DNA of 64,000 nt from Humulus lupulus (taxonomy: Eukaryota; Streptophyta; Magnoliopsida; Rosales; Cannabaceae). The stretch lies in the NCBI RefSeq assembly GCF_963169125.1, contig NC_084795.1:191306214-191370213 (forward strand), read 5' to 3'. Below the pieces are notes generated by a model. That model ran no database searches. It was not told the DNA's origin and saw nothing but the letters and a program-made list of their open reading frames with translations. This document shows positions 20,011 to 33,133 of the stretch, one piece after another. Position numbers and translations under genes: made by a program. The stretch's first letter is position 1; every line of letters starts with the position of its first letter.

Positions 20011-21990
20011 TTGGGTAAACATTTGTGTTTGTTTATAATTTACAAATCTGATGTTGATATGTATGCCACAATTTTCTTATGTTTCTATTATGTTCTGGAA
20101 AAATAAAAAGGAGGATGCATCCAGTTTTAAATTCTGAGATCCTACAATTTGCCTCAAAGCCTAGTTTTCCTAGATCTTGATGTTTTTGAATACATGATTA
20201 TGTTTATGAACTTTGAAATGTTTAGAAAATTGGATGGTTGCATGTTCTAGAAGCATGGTTAAGTTTTATGTGTGTTTGCCTAAAAGATTGATTGTTTTGG
20301 TTTTTTTAAAATTTTTATGTGTGTTTTATGAATTTTTATGTGTGTTTTATGAATTTTTAAAACCCCTAAAAATTATTAGAAACAAGTTTTGAATAATTTT
20401 TGGCACAAAAAAGTCGAACTTTTGTGTTTTTTGGCAATTATTTTGATTTGTCATGCGAGGGCTCATGTTGTGCACATGTGGTTCTGAAATAAAAAATTTG
20501 GAAAATCATAAATTTTGAAAATTGATATTTTTTTGGAAACTGATAATTTTTTTTAAAAAAATTTAATTTAAAATTAGTTTTGGTTAATAAATTAATTATT
20601 ATTTTTTTAGTTTCTTTGTTTTGTGAGATATTTTCTAAACTTAACAATCAAGTGTAAATTTAATTAATTAATTGAATTTTTTGGATCAATTCTTGTATTT
20701 AATTAATTATTTTTAAATTGATAAATGCATAATTATTTTTGTTTAGTTAGGATATATTTTTTTGGCAAAATTGTTTATTTTTGAAATAAATGTCACAAAT
20801 GAGTAACATGCCATATAGATTGATATGCTATGCCCATCCAATTGTTGACATGTCATGCATTATTATTAAGTTATTTTTTATATTTAGGCTTTAAATATAA
20901 GTATAATGATCTCCAAATTTTTGTTTTGAAAATTTTGGGAAAACTCAAATAAAACTTTCATAAAATGTAATGTTTTATTTGGGCCTATTTGCTTTGCATT
21001 ATTAGAATGGATCTAATCAATTGAATAACAATTAATAATACCACGATTTAAATTCCTCTCTTTTTGGGCTTTGTATGGAAGTTAGAGAATCTTAATTAGT
21101 AGTGGGCACGACATACTGAACCCAACTCTTTTCTACACAAGCTCAAATTGTTCAGACCCATTACCTAAGTTGGATTTAATTGTATTAGGTTAATCTTTTT
21201 AGTCGTACCTAATAAATGATTAGAAACAAATTAATTCTATTTTTTTGGATTAATTTTCAATGGGTAATTCTAGAATTAATAGAAAATTATAAACTATGAT
21301 TTATTGATTATTTTAATAATTTGGCAAACCTAAGTTGATAATTTTTCAAAAATGATAAATACTATGTCGAGAAAAATTAAATAATGAGTTTTAAACAATT
21401 TGAATTTGATATCCACTGTTCATTTAAGATGGTATGAGTTCAGTGGGACCTCATGGCGCTTTGATTTCGTCTCCCTACGGAAGATGTTCACTGGACTTCT
21501 TAAAATGGTTAAATTTCTTAGGATAGACGAATATAGATGAACCTTCTATAGACTCATTCCTACGGTGACTATAGGAATTAAATATATAATAATCGAAACA
21601 ATGGGTAAAACTCATAAAGTAAGAAATATTTGCGACTCTTGTCTTCCGAGACACATGTATTATAGTTACTTTTATTGGATGGATAGGTAGTTAATGAAAG
21701 TCTAGTACATTTTATTAATTCAGATGTTTCTTGATTTAACTAAGTGAATATTTGTGACTCTCGCCTACCTGGACACATGGGTTCATGGCTAGATAAAGTA
21801 CCTAAGAAATAGAAGATAAGTGTTTTAGCTTATCTCAAAACATGTTGTATATTATGCTATTTCTAGAAATTTGATGAATATATGTTTGTCAAGCAATGCG
21901 TTAATTTATACTTAGTTGATAATCGTAGTTTTACGCTTCACACTCACTAATCTCTCTAATCTCTAAAAGTAACTCTATGGGGAGAAACTC
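20011..21990. other. AT-rich stretch without recognisable gene
   Basis: Long A/T-rich sequence with many homopolymers and no supported coding region. At 21625-21660 and 21744-21780 a similar block occurs twice (AATATTTGCGACTCTTG / GAATATTTGTGACTCTCG, each ending GACACATG), about 119 bp apart. The only structure I see is this pair. The stretch may hold a decayed 5' part of the copia element that follows, but no copia 5' LTR matching 51809-52381 was found. Confidence 0.5.
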
Positions 21991-22324
21991 ACGAAATGTT
22001 TGTCCAACAACATCAAGTTCGTGATAATTAAAGATATTCATATTTTTCCTATGCAACGATCACCAAATCATTCAAAGAGGATTGTTGATGGTGGACCGAG
22101 AAAAGTAAAGAAGGTTAATACTACCAAACATGCTCAAGGAGAAGCTGCCATAAGATTCTTCTTCGAAAAGAAAATGAGGAAGAAATTCAAACAAAAAGAA
22201 CAAGAAGGCCACTAGCAAGGCACCAAATGCTGCAAATCATCTTGGAGCAAAACCCGATTATAAGTACACTAAAGGGGACTGTATCAAACTGCAAGAAGAC
22301 TGGAAATTGGGAAAAGATTGCCCG
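21991..22324 (+). pseudogene. Copia gag remnant, zinc-knuckle region
   Basis: A basic Lys-rich stretch (KKMRKKFKQKEQEGH) is followed after a stop by KAPNAANHLGAKPDYKYTK and a decayed Cys/His-like segment, GDCIKLQEDWKLGKDCP. This matches the layout of copia gag ends (basic linker, then CCHC knuckle). The reading resumes at 25009 across the inserted solo LTR (DCP|TLKTYRTQ). It is part of the plus-strand copia element that hosts most of the window. Confidence 0.55.
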
Positions 22325-25003
22325 TGTAACGCTCTAAACTCCAGGGACCGTTACGGTGTGCCTTGTAAACAGTGCTAAACTCGCTAATCGAGTCATTTGG
22401 CCAAAATTGTGTAACTAAGTATGATTAGCGGTTTAGGGATTAAATTTTTTGGAAAAGATATAATGTTTCATTAGAACGTTTAATATATATGTTGGGATCC
22501 CAAAATTATAATTTTAGAGTCTACTACAGGAAAATATTTACAACAGGCCGTTCTATGCAGCAAAACAGGGTTTAACCCTAGTTCCTCTTCAAACCTCGGC
22601 CGTGGTGGACGAGCAGCTGCATATGTACACATCATCACCTAAGCTCTCCAACTCAAGGATGGTCCAATTTTCTTTTGCCTTTACCTGCACCGCATAGCAC
22701 CCATGAGCCGAAGCCCAGCAAGAAAACTTAATATGCTCATGAACATTTATAACATGTCATCGAAACATAAGGCACACGCCTAGCAGATATAGCCCTATTC
22801 CATCAGGCAACAGATCCCCACAATGTTGAGTATAACACATCAACCAATGATCATAATAATCATCCAGGACTCTTAGCCCCAATATAGAAACGCAATGTTG
22901 AGTATAATACATCAACCAACGATCATAATAATCATCCAGGACTTTCAGTCCAAACAAATAGGTGACAGTCGCAAAAGTCACAAAAGTGGGTACAGCCCCC
23001 TCTAGCCATGTGACGATATGGTCACCAAGGCTTAACAGATAAGTGAACCTTCCATAGCTTAAATAGGATAGGTGCATGGTGATTAGTCACCAACATAACC
23101 TTCCTCATGACCATAGAGTCATAAGCTTGGAACATCGTTCCCTAGCCGTGTGACAAGCCGTCACCTGGGCCCTAGGCCCCAACTCTAATAACTAGTCTTA
23201 GACTAGACAAGCGCTTATAAGTTCGTCGACCTTAGAGTCAGTCCAGCATTAATGCCTTAGAGCCATTCAATGCTGATATCGATTAGATCTAATCTTCATT
23301 TGGCTCGGCGTTCATGACGCTATGCCATTTCTGACTCTTAGGTCAATATCCTTGACTAGTCAGTGCCATAAACAAGTAAGCAACACCACCAAACATATAT
23401 CACATATCCAATATCCGTATACAAAGTATTCAACATGCTTACTTAACAAGTACTAGTACAATTAGGACCATGCATAAACACAGAGGCTCAAGCTCTGAAC
23501 AATATCATACTCAGTATACAAAGCATGTCATAATCACATGTTTCTCGTGCATCATATGCATCATATTCAACCACCTGACATGCCTCAACAATAATCATGC
23601 ATGCCACATTTAATAATACAACATGCACCAATAATAACGATGCATATCACATTTAATTAACCAACATGCATCAAGAATAACCATGCATGTCATATATACA
23701 CAGGGTGCAGTTTTTTTACCTCAGATTCGAGCTAGAATCAATATAAGAACGACCCTTGAGAACGATCAACCTTTAAGCCCTTAGAGGTCACCTAGTCATA
23801 ACCAAATATGGGACACCATCAATGAAAATGATCAACATAGGTTTCCAAACCAAAATCAAGCCTCCGGGACATCAATCCAAACTAATCCAAGTAGTAGGAA
23901 CCATCCCGAGGCCTAAAACTATGTTCCCGGGGTCAAAACACACAAACGGGCTCAACCCTGCCCAAGAGCCGCGGCCCTGGCACCTTGTGCCGCGACCCCT
24001 AGCACAACCTAAAGAAAGCACCGCGGCACCCAACACCAAGGGCCGCGACGCCCAGCAAGAGCAAAACTGGGGCACCTGCTTCATCGAGCTAGGGCCGCGG
24101 CACACAAGAATAGGGCTACGGCCCCCAACCTTAGGCCATCCCCAAACATGATTTTCAACTTCCCAAATCCTCCAAAAACAGGACTAAACATTCCCAAATC
24201 ATTAAATAAAACTTCCCAAGCTTCCCAATGATCCAAAACCATCAAAACCCAAGGCTCAAACGAACCAAAAACTCAACGATTCACAAAGTCCAATTCTAAG
24301 CTTAAAAACTTTGAAAACTTAAAACTTAAACTTAGATTACTCTTGATTGGGTTGTTTTCCATCAAATCCTTCGATTAAGAAGCTTCTAGTCTTTCCTAGG
24401 ATCGCTATGCCTCGACCCTTGCTTGATTCCGACTCCTAGAACTCGAGATTCCTTTAAAAAGGCTTTGAACGATAAAATAAGCTATCGGGAAGGGATAGAG
24501 AGATTTTCTAACATACGTTCTTATCTGACAAGCTACTTCAAGCTTAAGTAACCTCAAATAAAACCTAGTGCTCGGGGTCCCGAAAACACCCCCGGGGACA
24601 TTATAGTCCAAACTTCCAGAATTTCCTCCTGACCTTAAATACTCCCAATTTATCACCAAATAAACATTCTTATTACCCAATAATCGACCCCGTTATGAAA
24701 AAACCGCTAAGCAATAATCTAATATCGTCTCATGCCTAATAGCTCGAATATATCTCTATAATAATAAAATCTCATTCACAAATTACAATATGCACCCAAT
24801 TTACAAATATGCCCTCAACAGGCCAATTTACCAAAATGCCCTTATGATTACAAATACACCCATATGCATGTATTTATCATCATATAATAATATAATTCAC
24901 ATTAACATACATATAATCATTTAATACCATGATAAATCAATTATGGCCCTCCCAGCCTTCTAATCAAGGTCCTAAACCCTATTAGGAAATTATGGGAATT
25001 ACA
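22325..25003 (-). mobile_element. Solo LTR, Tekay-like gypsy (TSD GCCCG)
   Basis: 2,679 bp from TGTAACGCTC to GGGAATTACA, flanked by GCCCG at 22320-22324 and 25004-25008. It shares with the Tekay LTRs at 27385 and 47537 the TGTAACG...TTACA ends and a block around CCTTTACCTGCA...GAAGCCCAGCAAGAAAA (about 22677-22725). It belongs to a related but diverged family. No internal element sequence is left, as expected after LTR-LTR recombination. Orientation is inferred from that similarity. Confidence 0.9.
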
Positions 25004-25008
25004 GCCCG

Positions 25009-25741
25009 ACACTAAAGACATATAGAACCCAAGACAATGAAATATTTGTCTTAGATGCATGTTATTTTAGAGGATTATTCTTTTGGTTTAGATCATTGAA
25101 TAAGGATTCATTAAACATGCATGTACTTTTTTGTAAATTTTTAGCATTGGGAAAGCTGTGAAGGATGAAAAAGAAATGCTTGGATAAGACAAGGCAAAAT
25201 GATAAGCTTGAATAAATTTTGGAAATAAATATATTGTTTTCAAAAAATGTTTATTTTATTCCAATTTTCAGTGGAAATTTTAATATCAGTTTCCCTTTTT
25301 ACATCAACAACAATTTGTAGTTACTTTCACAAGTAATAAAATTCTATTTCTTTAAATGGATGTGAATAGTGGGGTTGATGTATGGAAACAGACTATACCT
25401 ATTGCAACCAAATGAACCCTATGTACTAAATAACGAATTGTTTAAGATAGCTAAACCTAGCACCATTAAACGACAAAAGGTCAATAACGTTAGAAATGAC
25501 GTACCTTTGGCATCTTTGCTTTGGTCACATTTGCTTTGATTGGATTCAAAGACTAATAAAGGTTGGACCTTTGAGGGAACTCACCTAGGGAGACCTATCT
25601 GTTAGTGAATCTAGTCTCTAGGGGAAAATGATAAAGCATCCATTCTCTGTGATAACAGTAAGGGCCAAATAACCACTAGGGCTAGTATATTCAGATGTTT
25701 GCGGACAAATGAATGTTCAAACGAGGGATGGTTATGAGTAT
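25009..25741 (+). pseudogene. Copia protease/pre-integrase and integrase start
   Basis: After the gag end, a decayed stretch reaches 25560-25660, where PVSESSLEGKMIKHPFS-like sequence marks the GAG-pre-integrase domain. Next, GLVYSDVCGQMNVQTRDGYE opens the integrase core (first catalytic Asp in YSDVCG). The frame is broken by many stops. It is cut at 25741 by a solo LTR and resumes at 26502 (YFVSFIDV). Confidence 0.75.
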
Positions 25742-26496
25742 TGTTGTATCCCAAAATAAATACGAACTGAATTACTCAGTACGGGGTACAATTGGTAGAC
25801 AAGCGTATGAAGAAAGCGTACAGATAGAACATCTAGCTAGCTCTGGACTGAGCAGCTCGAGTAAAACTTGACAGCTTACGATAACTAGATAGTCTCTAGA
25901 TCGCCTCTTGCGCCAACAACTTAGTTCGAGGTGCGCAATGGCCAAATCACCTTCATCAAACTCTGAACGTGCCCGTGTCAGTTCAGGTTATTTCTTCATT
26001 ATCCAACTTGAAGGAAGTGTTCAGCTCGTGGAAGCTTGATCATGACGTACAATGAAGGATCCCAAAAGACTCAGAGATTCCTTAGGCACTCATTAATGCT
26101 CATATATTATTCTATATTTATTTCTCGATATTGGGGGATCAATAGGCATTAATGTACGTATGTAAATGAGATGTTACCCAAAAATGTATGTTACCATATT
26201 TATGCATGGTTACCCAAAATTGTCTTGGTAGAATTCCCTATAAATACATGGGATAATGGACATAAAGGGGGAGAAAATTTTAGATACTAAAACTCTGGTG
26301 AAATTGTGACAAACGATTTCATGGTGAGAAACAAATAGATTAATTAGATTGACTTTTGGACTAGGTGGATTTTAACCACTGAATCACGTAAAAAGTGTGG
26401 GTGATTCTTTTTTATTGATCCAATTATAGTTTAGCAAACACCTAATATCTTTATTTCAAATTTCTTAATCCACTATTGGCAAAATCTGCGTCAACA
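25742..26496 (+). mobile_element. Solo LTR of 755 bp (TSD AGTAT)
   Basis: Ends TGTTG...CAACA, flanked by AGTAT at 25737-25741 and 26497-26501. A plus-strand TATA box (TATAAATA, 26239-26246) suggests the orientation. It interrupts the copia integrase, which reads on after it. The family is not recognised; it does not match the other LTRs in the window. Confidence 0.9.
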
Positions 26497-26501
26497 AGTA
26501 T

Positions 26502-27379
26502 TTTGTATCCTTCATTGATGTTTGCTCTAGAGACTCATGTAAGTATCTAAAGCATAAGAATTTTGAGAATTTGTCAAGAAGATCAAAGAATTCATTGCTA
26601 TGGCTTTAAAACAAAATTAGGTTAAACGTTAATGATCATGCCATCTGATTGGGTGGGTGATGTATGGATATTCAAAACAAAACTCATTTAATTAAACTTG
26701 GAGAATTGTCTAAAGAAACTGGCCCAAGGATTCCGCAATAGAATGGTGTTGCTGAGCTGGCTAAATCGCGTGATTATGAAAATGTGTGTTCTATGATAAG
26801 CTAATCAACTCAACCGATTTCTTAACTAGATCTTTTATGGAGACATACTACCTAGACCACATGTGACATTTTTTTAAATGTTGTGTCGTATCAAAACTGT
26901 CTCAAAGATACCACTAGAATTATGGAATGGTTGTGAACCTGGTTTACGTCATTATGGATTTTGGGGGTGTCCTGCTCATGTCCTAAAGAAAAGGTAGGAA
27001 AGCTAGAACAACAAACTAAGGTTTGCTTGTTTGTTGGCTATCCTAAAGGTACTCAGGGTGGTCTATTTTATAGTCCAGTAGACAAGAAAGTGTTTGGCTC
27101 TACAAACGCTACTTTTATGGATAACGACTACATAATGAATTTCAAACCTCGTAGCAAAATTCTATTAGATGAAAAATGATAAAATATTTTTCCATCCTCA
27201 CCATTGCCAGTCGATGAAAAAAAAGTAGACTTAGAAACAACTAATTCAAGTCAGAATGTTACGGTTCCTCATTCTAGTGGGTGGGTATCTCATAACCCAG
27301 TACCTATGAGAAGGATAATGAAACCCACAAGTTGGTTGAGGACATACGTAACAATGATCTGTTCGCTTTTAAACAGGCT
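26502..27379 (+). pseudogene. Copia integrase C-terminal part and linker to RT
   Basis: The integrase resumes with YFVSFIDVCSRDSCKYLK. Later, 26961-27179 is open with SCPKEKVGKLEQQTKVCLFV, GYPKGTQGGLFYSPVDKKVF and STNATFMDNDYI, the typical copia integrase-RT linker. Up to 27379 the frame runs into the RT lead (NDLFAFKQAMG) and is cut by the Tekay insertion. It continues at 49891. Confidence 0.85.
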
Positions 27380-27384
27380 ATGGG
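27380..27384. repeat. Target-site duplication of the Tekay-like element, left copy (ATGGG)
   Basis: ATGGG precedes TGTAACG at 27385 and follows TTACA at 49885 (49886-49890). Confidence 0.95.
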
Positions 27385-29792
27385 TGTAACGACTTACTAC
27401 CTTAGAGCCATTACTAAGTGAGTTTAAAATGTGCAATTAACTCGCTAAGCGAGGTTTTTAGAACAAAAGTGTGATAAAGAAAAATGTCAAGGCTGTAGTC
27501 TTTGAAAGTACTCTATTCCATTAAAAGTTCCAAGAGTTTAACATTCGGGATCCCAAAATGAGGTTTGTAAAATATTTACAATTCAAAATAGGTTTTCAGA
27601 TGACTAATTATCAAAAACATAGTTTAATACAGCCATTTCTCAAAATGCCCCCAACCGAAGCAGTCGGGCAGGCCAAACATGTACGCGTCGCCCCGACGCT
27701 CTCCGTACTCATGGCTGGTTGACTTTCTCCTTGCCTTTACCTGCAACACAGAGCACCCGTGAGCTGAAGCCCAGCAAGAAAACCCACACAGCACATAACA
27801 TACGCATAACATATAACCATTATGTCAGATAATCCACAGATAAACAGATAGTCTATAAGATTTAAACACATATACGACCATGCCGTCCCAGAAGCGTTAC
27901 CAAAGCCTGGGTTTTCGGTCCACACCGTAAGGATATCCCATGTATCCATTGGGGTCTCACCCTAACCATAAGCACTCCACGTGCTAAGTGATATTCCCGG
28001 CCCCACTGTCGTTCTCGGCCATCGCCGTTCTCGACCCTTCGCCGTTCTCGGCTCCTTGCCGTTCATTCTACTATAACAACATGTAGCATTCTCAAACAAC
28101 ATACGAACATATAATAATTCAATCAAGGATACACCCTAATAATAATACAATTTGGGTCATGCCCTACAACAACACTATGGGCCCATGCCCTGCTCTACGG
28201 GTGCTACAGTTCTCTTACCTGTATCCCGAGCTTCACAATGCACCAAAGTCACGAGCACGGTCCCCTATCCCGAGCCTCTCCGAAGACCTAGTCACAACAC
28301 ATATAAAACATCCTTTAATACTAACCAATCCAAAACTACTTCCCAGGATCAATCCCACACTCTCGGAATCCCCAAATTCCTAAAACAATGCATCGGAAAC
28401 ATCCCCCGAGCCCCCGGAGCGAAAACCCAAATATGCAAAATTCCTTGTTCTGAAAATAGCCTAGCGTCGCGGCGCTGCCCTTGAGGGCCGTGGCGCCCAG
28501 CAAGTGAGAGAGTATCCCCCAGTCCTGAAGCAGCCTCGCGCCGCGGCGCCAAAGAACAGGGCCACGGTGCCCCTTAGCGAACCCAGAAATCTGGGTTTCC
28601 TCTGCGTTTTTCCCGAGCCAAAACACCTCCAACTCGACCCAAACACATACCTAGACCTCAAAACCAATTTAAAACCCCAAATGAACCATTATACAACCTA
28701 TAAACACCAACAACAAACTCAAACATACAATCACACCCAAAATCCACCCTTGGGTTCCAAATTTCAGAAGCTTAAATCATGGCTTCTAGAACATAACCCA
28801 GAGCTTGAAAACTATACACCATGCCTCTAAAATCTTAAACCACATCAGGTACAAAAATTTAACACATGTTAAAACTCTTACCTCAGTCACAAACTCAGCT
28901 TGAATTCTCCTCAATCCTAGCTTCAAGCCACCTTCCTTTTGATTATCCAAACTGAATTTTCAAATAAAACCAGCCATCCTATCTTTAAATTTCCAGACAT
29001 AATCTTTGAAAATCAACCTTAAGCTCAAGCAAAAACAGAGCATAAATCTTACCTCTGAGTAGTCCTAGCTTAAATTTGACCTTGATTGTCTCCAATCCCT
29101 CTTGAATTTCCTCCTAGGTCTCAAGTTGCAGCCCTCCTTCTTGCTTCCCTTTCTTTCTAGCCTTTTTCTTCAATTTCAGCATAAACCAAAATAATAAAGT
29201 GTTGAACGTGAACCATATTTCCTTCAGCTGAAACTTATCTACCCTTAGCCAAATGACCATTCTACCCTTCCATAAAAATTATTTCCTAACTAAACCTCAA
29301 GGACACTTTTTTCATTTCATCTCTATTACTATTCTACCATTTTCCCATCACAACTTGTTACTCTCAGCAGTTACTAATGGTTACTCAAGTTACTCTATCA
29401 CCAATAACCATTAACCACTAATTCTCAACTCAACTTACGAAATTCCCAAAGTACGCATAGGCTCTTCCCGAGCCGGGTATAAAATCTCGTTATGACTTTT
29501 AAGTTAACTAGCTCCCTAGAGCCGTCTCAGCACGTGCATCACATTAATATCACCATACTCACGTGGTACAAATCACATAATACAATTATCACATTTATGC
29601 CATCAGTGGGCTAAAATTACCAATTTACCCCTAACATACAAACGGGGCCCACATGCATATTTATACCACCTAAACATGCATTCTAATCACATATTCATTC
29701 AGATTCACATATATTATCATGTTAATTCACTTATTGCCCTCCAGGCACGCTAATCAAGGTTCTTAACCTTATTAGCAACTTGGGGTGTTACA
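27385..29792 (-). repeat. Tekay-like 3' LTR
   Basis: 2,408 bp, TGTAACG to TTACA, the twin of 47537-49885. Differences include a stretch of about 40 bp near 27610-27655 missing from the other copy, and variation in a short array of CCGTTCTCGGC units at about 28009-28065. Confidence 0.95.
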
Positions 29793-29807
29793 ATTATCCC
29801 ATCCTTA
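29793..29807 (-). promoter_or_regulatory. Polypurine tract of the Tekay-like element
   Basis: The minus strand reads TAAGGATGGGATAAT directly before the TG of the 3' LTR, a purine-rich primer of the kind seen in this group. Confidence 0.7.
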
Positions 29808-30459
29808 CAAGAATTCCGTCCTCGAAATTACCTGAACAACTCAGGATGCCGCTCCCGCATATCAGACTCAAGCTCTCACGTCGCCTTTTCAACCTTGCTG
29901 TTCCTCCATAGCACTTTAACCAAGGCGATAGTCTTGCTCCGTAAGACTTTTTCCTTCCTATCAAGGATCTGAACAGGCTTTTCCTCGTATGATAAATCCT
30001 GATCTAACTCCAAGTTCTCATAACTCAGCACATGAGTAGTATCTGATACATATTTCCGAAGCATGGACACATGAAACATATCATGAACCCCTGATAAAGC
30101 TGGAGGCATCGCTAATCTGTAAGCTACCTCTCCAACTCGTTCCACAACCCCAAAGGGGCCAACAAACCTGGGACTCAGCTTTCCCCGAACACCGAATCGT
30201 TTCACTCCTCTCAGGGGTGAAACCTTGAGGAATACATAATCGCCGACCTGAAACTCTACACTACTGCGTCTCAGATCTGAGTAACTCTTTTGACGAATCT
30301 GGGAGGTGAGCATACGAGCTCTAATCTTCTCAATTGCCTCATTGGTCCTTTGTACCATCTTTGGACCTAGATATCTTATCTCACCTGTCTCATCCCAGTG
30401 TATCGGTGACCTGCACTTTCTCCCATACATCATCTCATACGGAGCCACTCCGATAGTCA
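29808..30459 (-). pseudogene. Tekay-like integrase C-terminal part
   Basis: Right of the CACTA insertion in reading order, the minus strand resumes with TIGVAPYEMMYGRKCRSPIH and VQRTNEAIEKIRARMLTSQI. QVGDYVFLKVSPLRGVKRFG (integrase C-terminal barrel) and HDMFHVSMLRKYVSD follow, then EEKPVQILDRKEKVLRSKTI and LVKVLWRN, which resembles the chromodomain tail of Del/Tekay elements. Removing the CACTA and one CCT copy rejoins the frame with 43574 in phase. A TGA or TAG after KVEKAT ends the frame early. Confidence 0.85.
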
Positions 30460-30462
30460 CCT

Positions 30463-30473
30463 CACTACAAGAA
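30463..30473 (+). repeat. CACTA left terminal inverted repeat
   Basis: CACTACAAGAA. Similarity to the other end stops here: the left continues TTTTGAG, the right AAAAACAG. Confidence 0.9.
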
Positions 30474-30639
30474 TTTTGAGTAAATATTACGTTAAGATAT
30501 AGCATATTTTTTAAAGTGTTAATAATGATTTAGCTCTAAAATATTCGGGGAGAAATTTAGCGCCAAGTGAATTAGTAATGGCACCTTTACTTTTCATTTT
30601 TTTTATTATTTTACACAACACTCTCATTCTGAATATGGG

Positions 30640-31050
30640 TTCTCTCTAAACACCTAAATCCCTTCATTCTCACCATTCATTTCATCGATTTTCTCTAGCC
30701 TCCACGAGAGAGTGCTCAAACTACAAGGCGTCGTTCTCCTCCACCGGCAGTCAGATCGGTCTACTCCAACATCACAAAGTCCCTCTCCACCCCATCGGCT
30801 CGACTTAGCAAACATCAAAGGTACTCTTTCTTGTCCTGACCTCACTATGGTAATGGTTCTTACTCTTCAGTAAATGAGAGAGAGCCCTAAGCCGCTGCCC
30901 TCTCCTCCTCTCACTCCTATCCGTTATTCTTCTTTTTCTTGGAAGAATAGGTGACGGCGCCTGGCGGAGGTAGAGGCAAAGGTGAGGTCACGGGTTCGAC
31001 GATGCGTGGGTCTTCTTCTCCTCAGCACACGACGAAGGCGAGATCTGGTA
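30640..31050 (+). other. CACTA 5' region, CT-rich leader with exon-like segment
   Basis: A CT-rich leader (TCACCATTCATTTCATCG; CCTCTCCTCCTCTCACTCC) resembles the 5' UTR of a plant gene. A short open stretch near 30950-31047 reads GGRGKGEVTGSTMRGSSS before a GTATGT donor. Origin unknown: it may be the first exon of the element's own gene or another captured piece. Confidence 0.3.
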
Positions 31051-31708
31051 TGTTTCCTCTCGACTTATTTTTGTTGTTGTTAGTTGGTTCATGGTAGTCG
31101 AAGCCTTAGAATGGGGTATTGTAATTACTGTGTGTTTAATAATCTTATAGGTGTTCTTCATAGTATATGTTTTGTCTTTCATTTTAGTTATTATATGTGT
31201 ATTTTTGAATATGAGTATGAGTTTAATGAAGTTTGAATCTGGGTGTTGTTCTTCTTTCCTAGTCACTCATTCCATTGTCATCTTTCTGGCCTCCCTCCCC
31301 TGTTCCAAAACCTCACCATTCATCTCTCAATATTGCTCCATCAATTTTGATTTCTGCAATTTTTTGTCTCATGTGTATATATAACTATAATATTGTGATT
31401 ATTTGTGGGAATTTTTGTTTAAATTAGGGATTGAATATATTGTACTATGTTCGAAGCAAGAAAGAAAGTTTGTGAATCATTATTTACAGTTAGCATCAGT
31501 TTTTTATTGGTTTATTGGAGCATAAAATGAAGGTATGAGTTCTCAAATCGATAGTATATTTTTAAATTTTACTTGTACGTTCAGGCTCGCGATTGACTCG
31601 TGAGGTTAGTAGAATTCTTGTGATGATTTTTTGTTCTTAATCTGATTGTGGTAATAATTTTTGTTTTCAAGTTCTCTCCCTCTTTATGTAATCTGTCATG
31701 ATTTTTAG

Positions 31709-31759
31709 GCTAGTCTATCTGGCCTTGGAAAGTTTCCATTTGTTGTGATGGCAAACAAG
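31709..31759 (+). pseudogene. Exon-like fragment of unknown gene
   Basis: Between TTTTTAG and GTAGTT is a 51-nt open segment encoding ASLSGLGKFPFVVMANK. It has the size, splice-site pattern and composition of a captured coding exon. I do not recognise the gene. Confidence 0.35.
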
Positions 31760-33133
31760 GTAGTTATTGATGGTGTAAATAGTCGGGTGGTAACTTATTT
31801 TATCCTCTTTGTATTTCTACCAAAAAAATTTGCTGCTATGTTTTGCTTGTTTATAGCAAAAAATAATGGTGATTTTGTTCTTTTAGAGTGTGCCCCTGCA
31901 GCTGTCTTATAGTGTATCGAATTATTTTTCAACTTTCTCTGCTGGGTATTCTCCTCCAATTCGGTCTATATTATAATATTTATATATATATGTACATATA
32001 TTTTTACTCTATCTTTATTTGCCAAAAGTGATGCAGTGAGGTTTAAAGTTGTGGTGTTTATTGTAATCATCTTGAAAATTAAATTGGCAGGTAGTTTATT
32101 AAGTGTTTTTATTGTTTGTTTCCATTTCATAAGATTCCATCCATAAATGTATATAAGTTATATTTTTGAGTATTGGACAGTCCATAATTTTTTCTATAAC
32201 TTGCTTTGTTTCTAGGTGTTTCATTCATTTGCCTTGAAACTGTTTTATTAATTTACTACAAGAAATTTTTTGGGTGATATTTCTACTAAAGACCATAAGA
32301 ATGCCCAATGGTAGTGTGAAAAGAATTGAAATGTCCTTGAAGTAACCATAAGTATGGCATGATTTAGATTTTCAATTCTTTTTATCTTAATAGCTCAACC
32401 CTTTTGACACTTGCCTGCCTCCTTTATTGAGCGAATTTTCAATTACTTCAGGTGACTATTATGGTTCTAGACCAAGAACTTGATTTCTCTAATGTGTTTT
32501 CTATTTGAATCTTGTAGTTGATCCCTATGGCTTCAATCTTATAGCCTTGTCTCTTCATTGAAGTTATTTATGTCTTTGCTTACTTTCAAAGAAGTAGAAA
32601 TAAAGACACCAACTGTGCCAGTTTCATCTTTCCTTTTCTTTCTTTTAATTTATTATTATTATTTTATTTATTAAAATAATTTTTATATGGATTTTCCATT
32701 ATTTATGTGGATTAATTATATAGTTGGTGACCTCCTTACGTTTTAGCCAACCTGTGAAATCTTGAGTGATACCAAGTAATTAACTGGAATTTGATTGACT
32801 CTTGATGTAATATACGTGAAACCTTGAGTCAACCTGTTCAATGAAACTTACATAGTCAAAGAGCATTTATGATATTGACCCTTCTTTTTAAGACATAAAA
32901 ATTGATTCTTTCTATTTGTGCAACAAAGTTTTGATGCCTGATTAAAACTTACTGTACTAATCTCTGAAATAAGAACAGTATAAACTCTTTACCGTACTGA
33001 TCTTTGATTTAGGATTAAAATATTTTTTTTGATTTGATTTCCATCTTTTCTTGATGCTTTTCTGAACATCAAAAGCTTCTTTTAATTTTGGTTTATGGGT
33101 GGATTTTTTATTTTTATTTTGTTTGGTATTCAG

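Noticed and set aside
20438..20647. A 69-codon minus-strand ORF in the AT-rich stretch
   Set aside because: Lys/Asn/Phe-rich by base composition only, with no conserved motif.
24405..24680. A minus-strand gene of 91 codons
   Set aside because: It lies fully inside the solo LTR 22325-25003 and has no family similarity.
28152..28830. Coding regions in both strands near 28150-28830 and 48295-48860
   Set aside because: The same frames appear at the same place in both Tekay LTRs, so they are LTR sequence, not genes.
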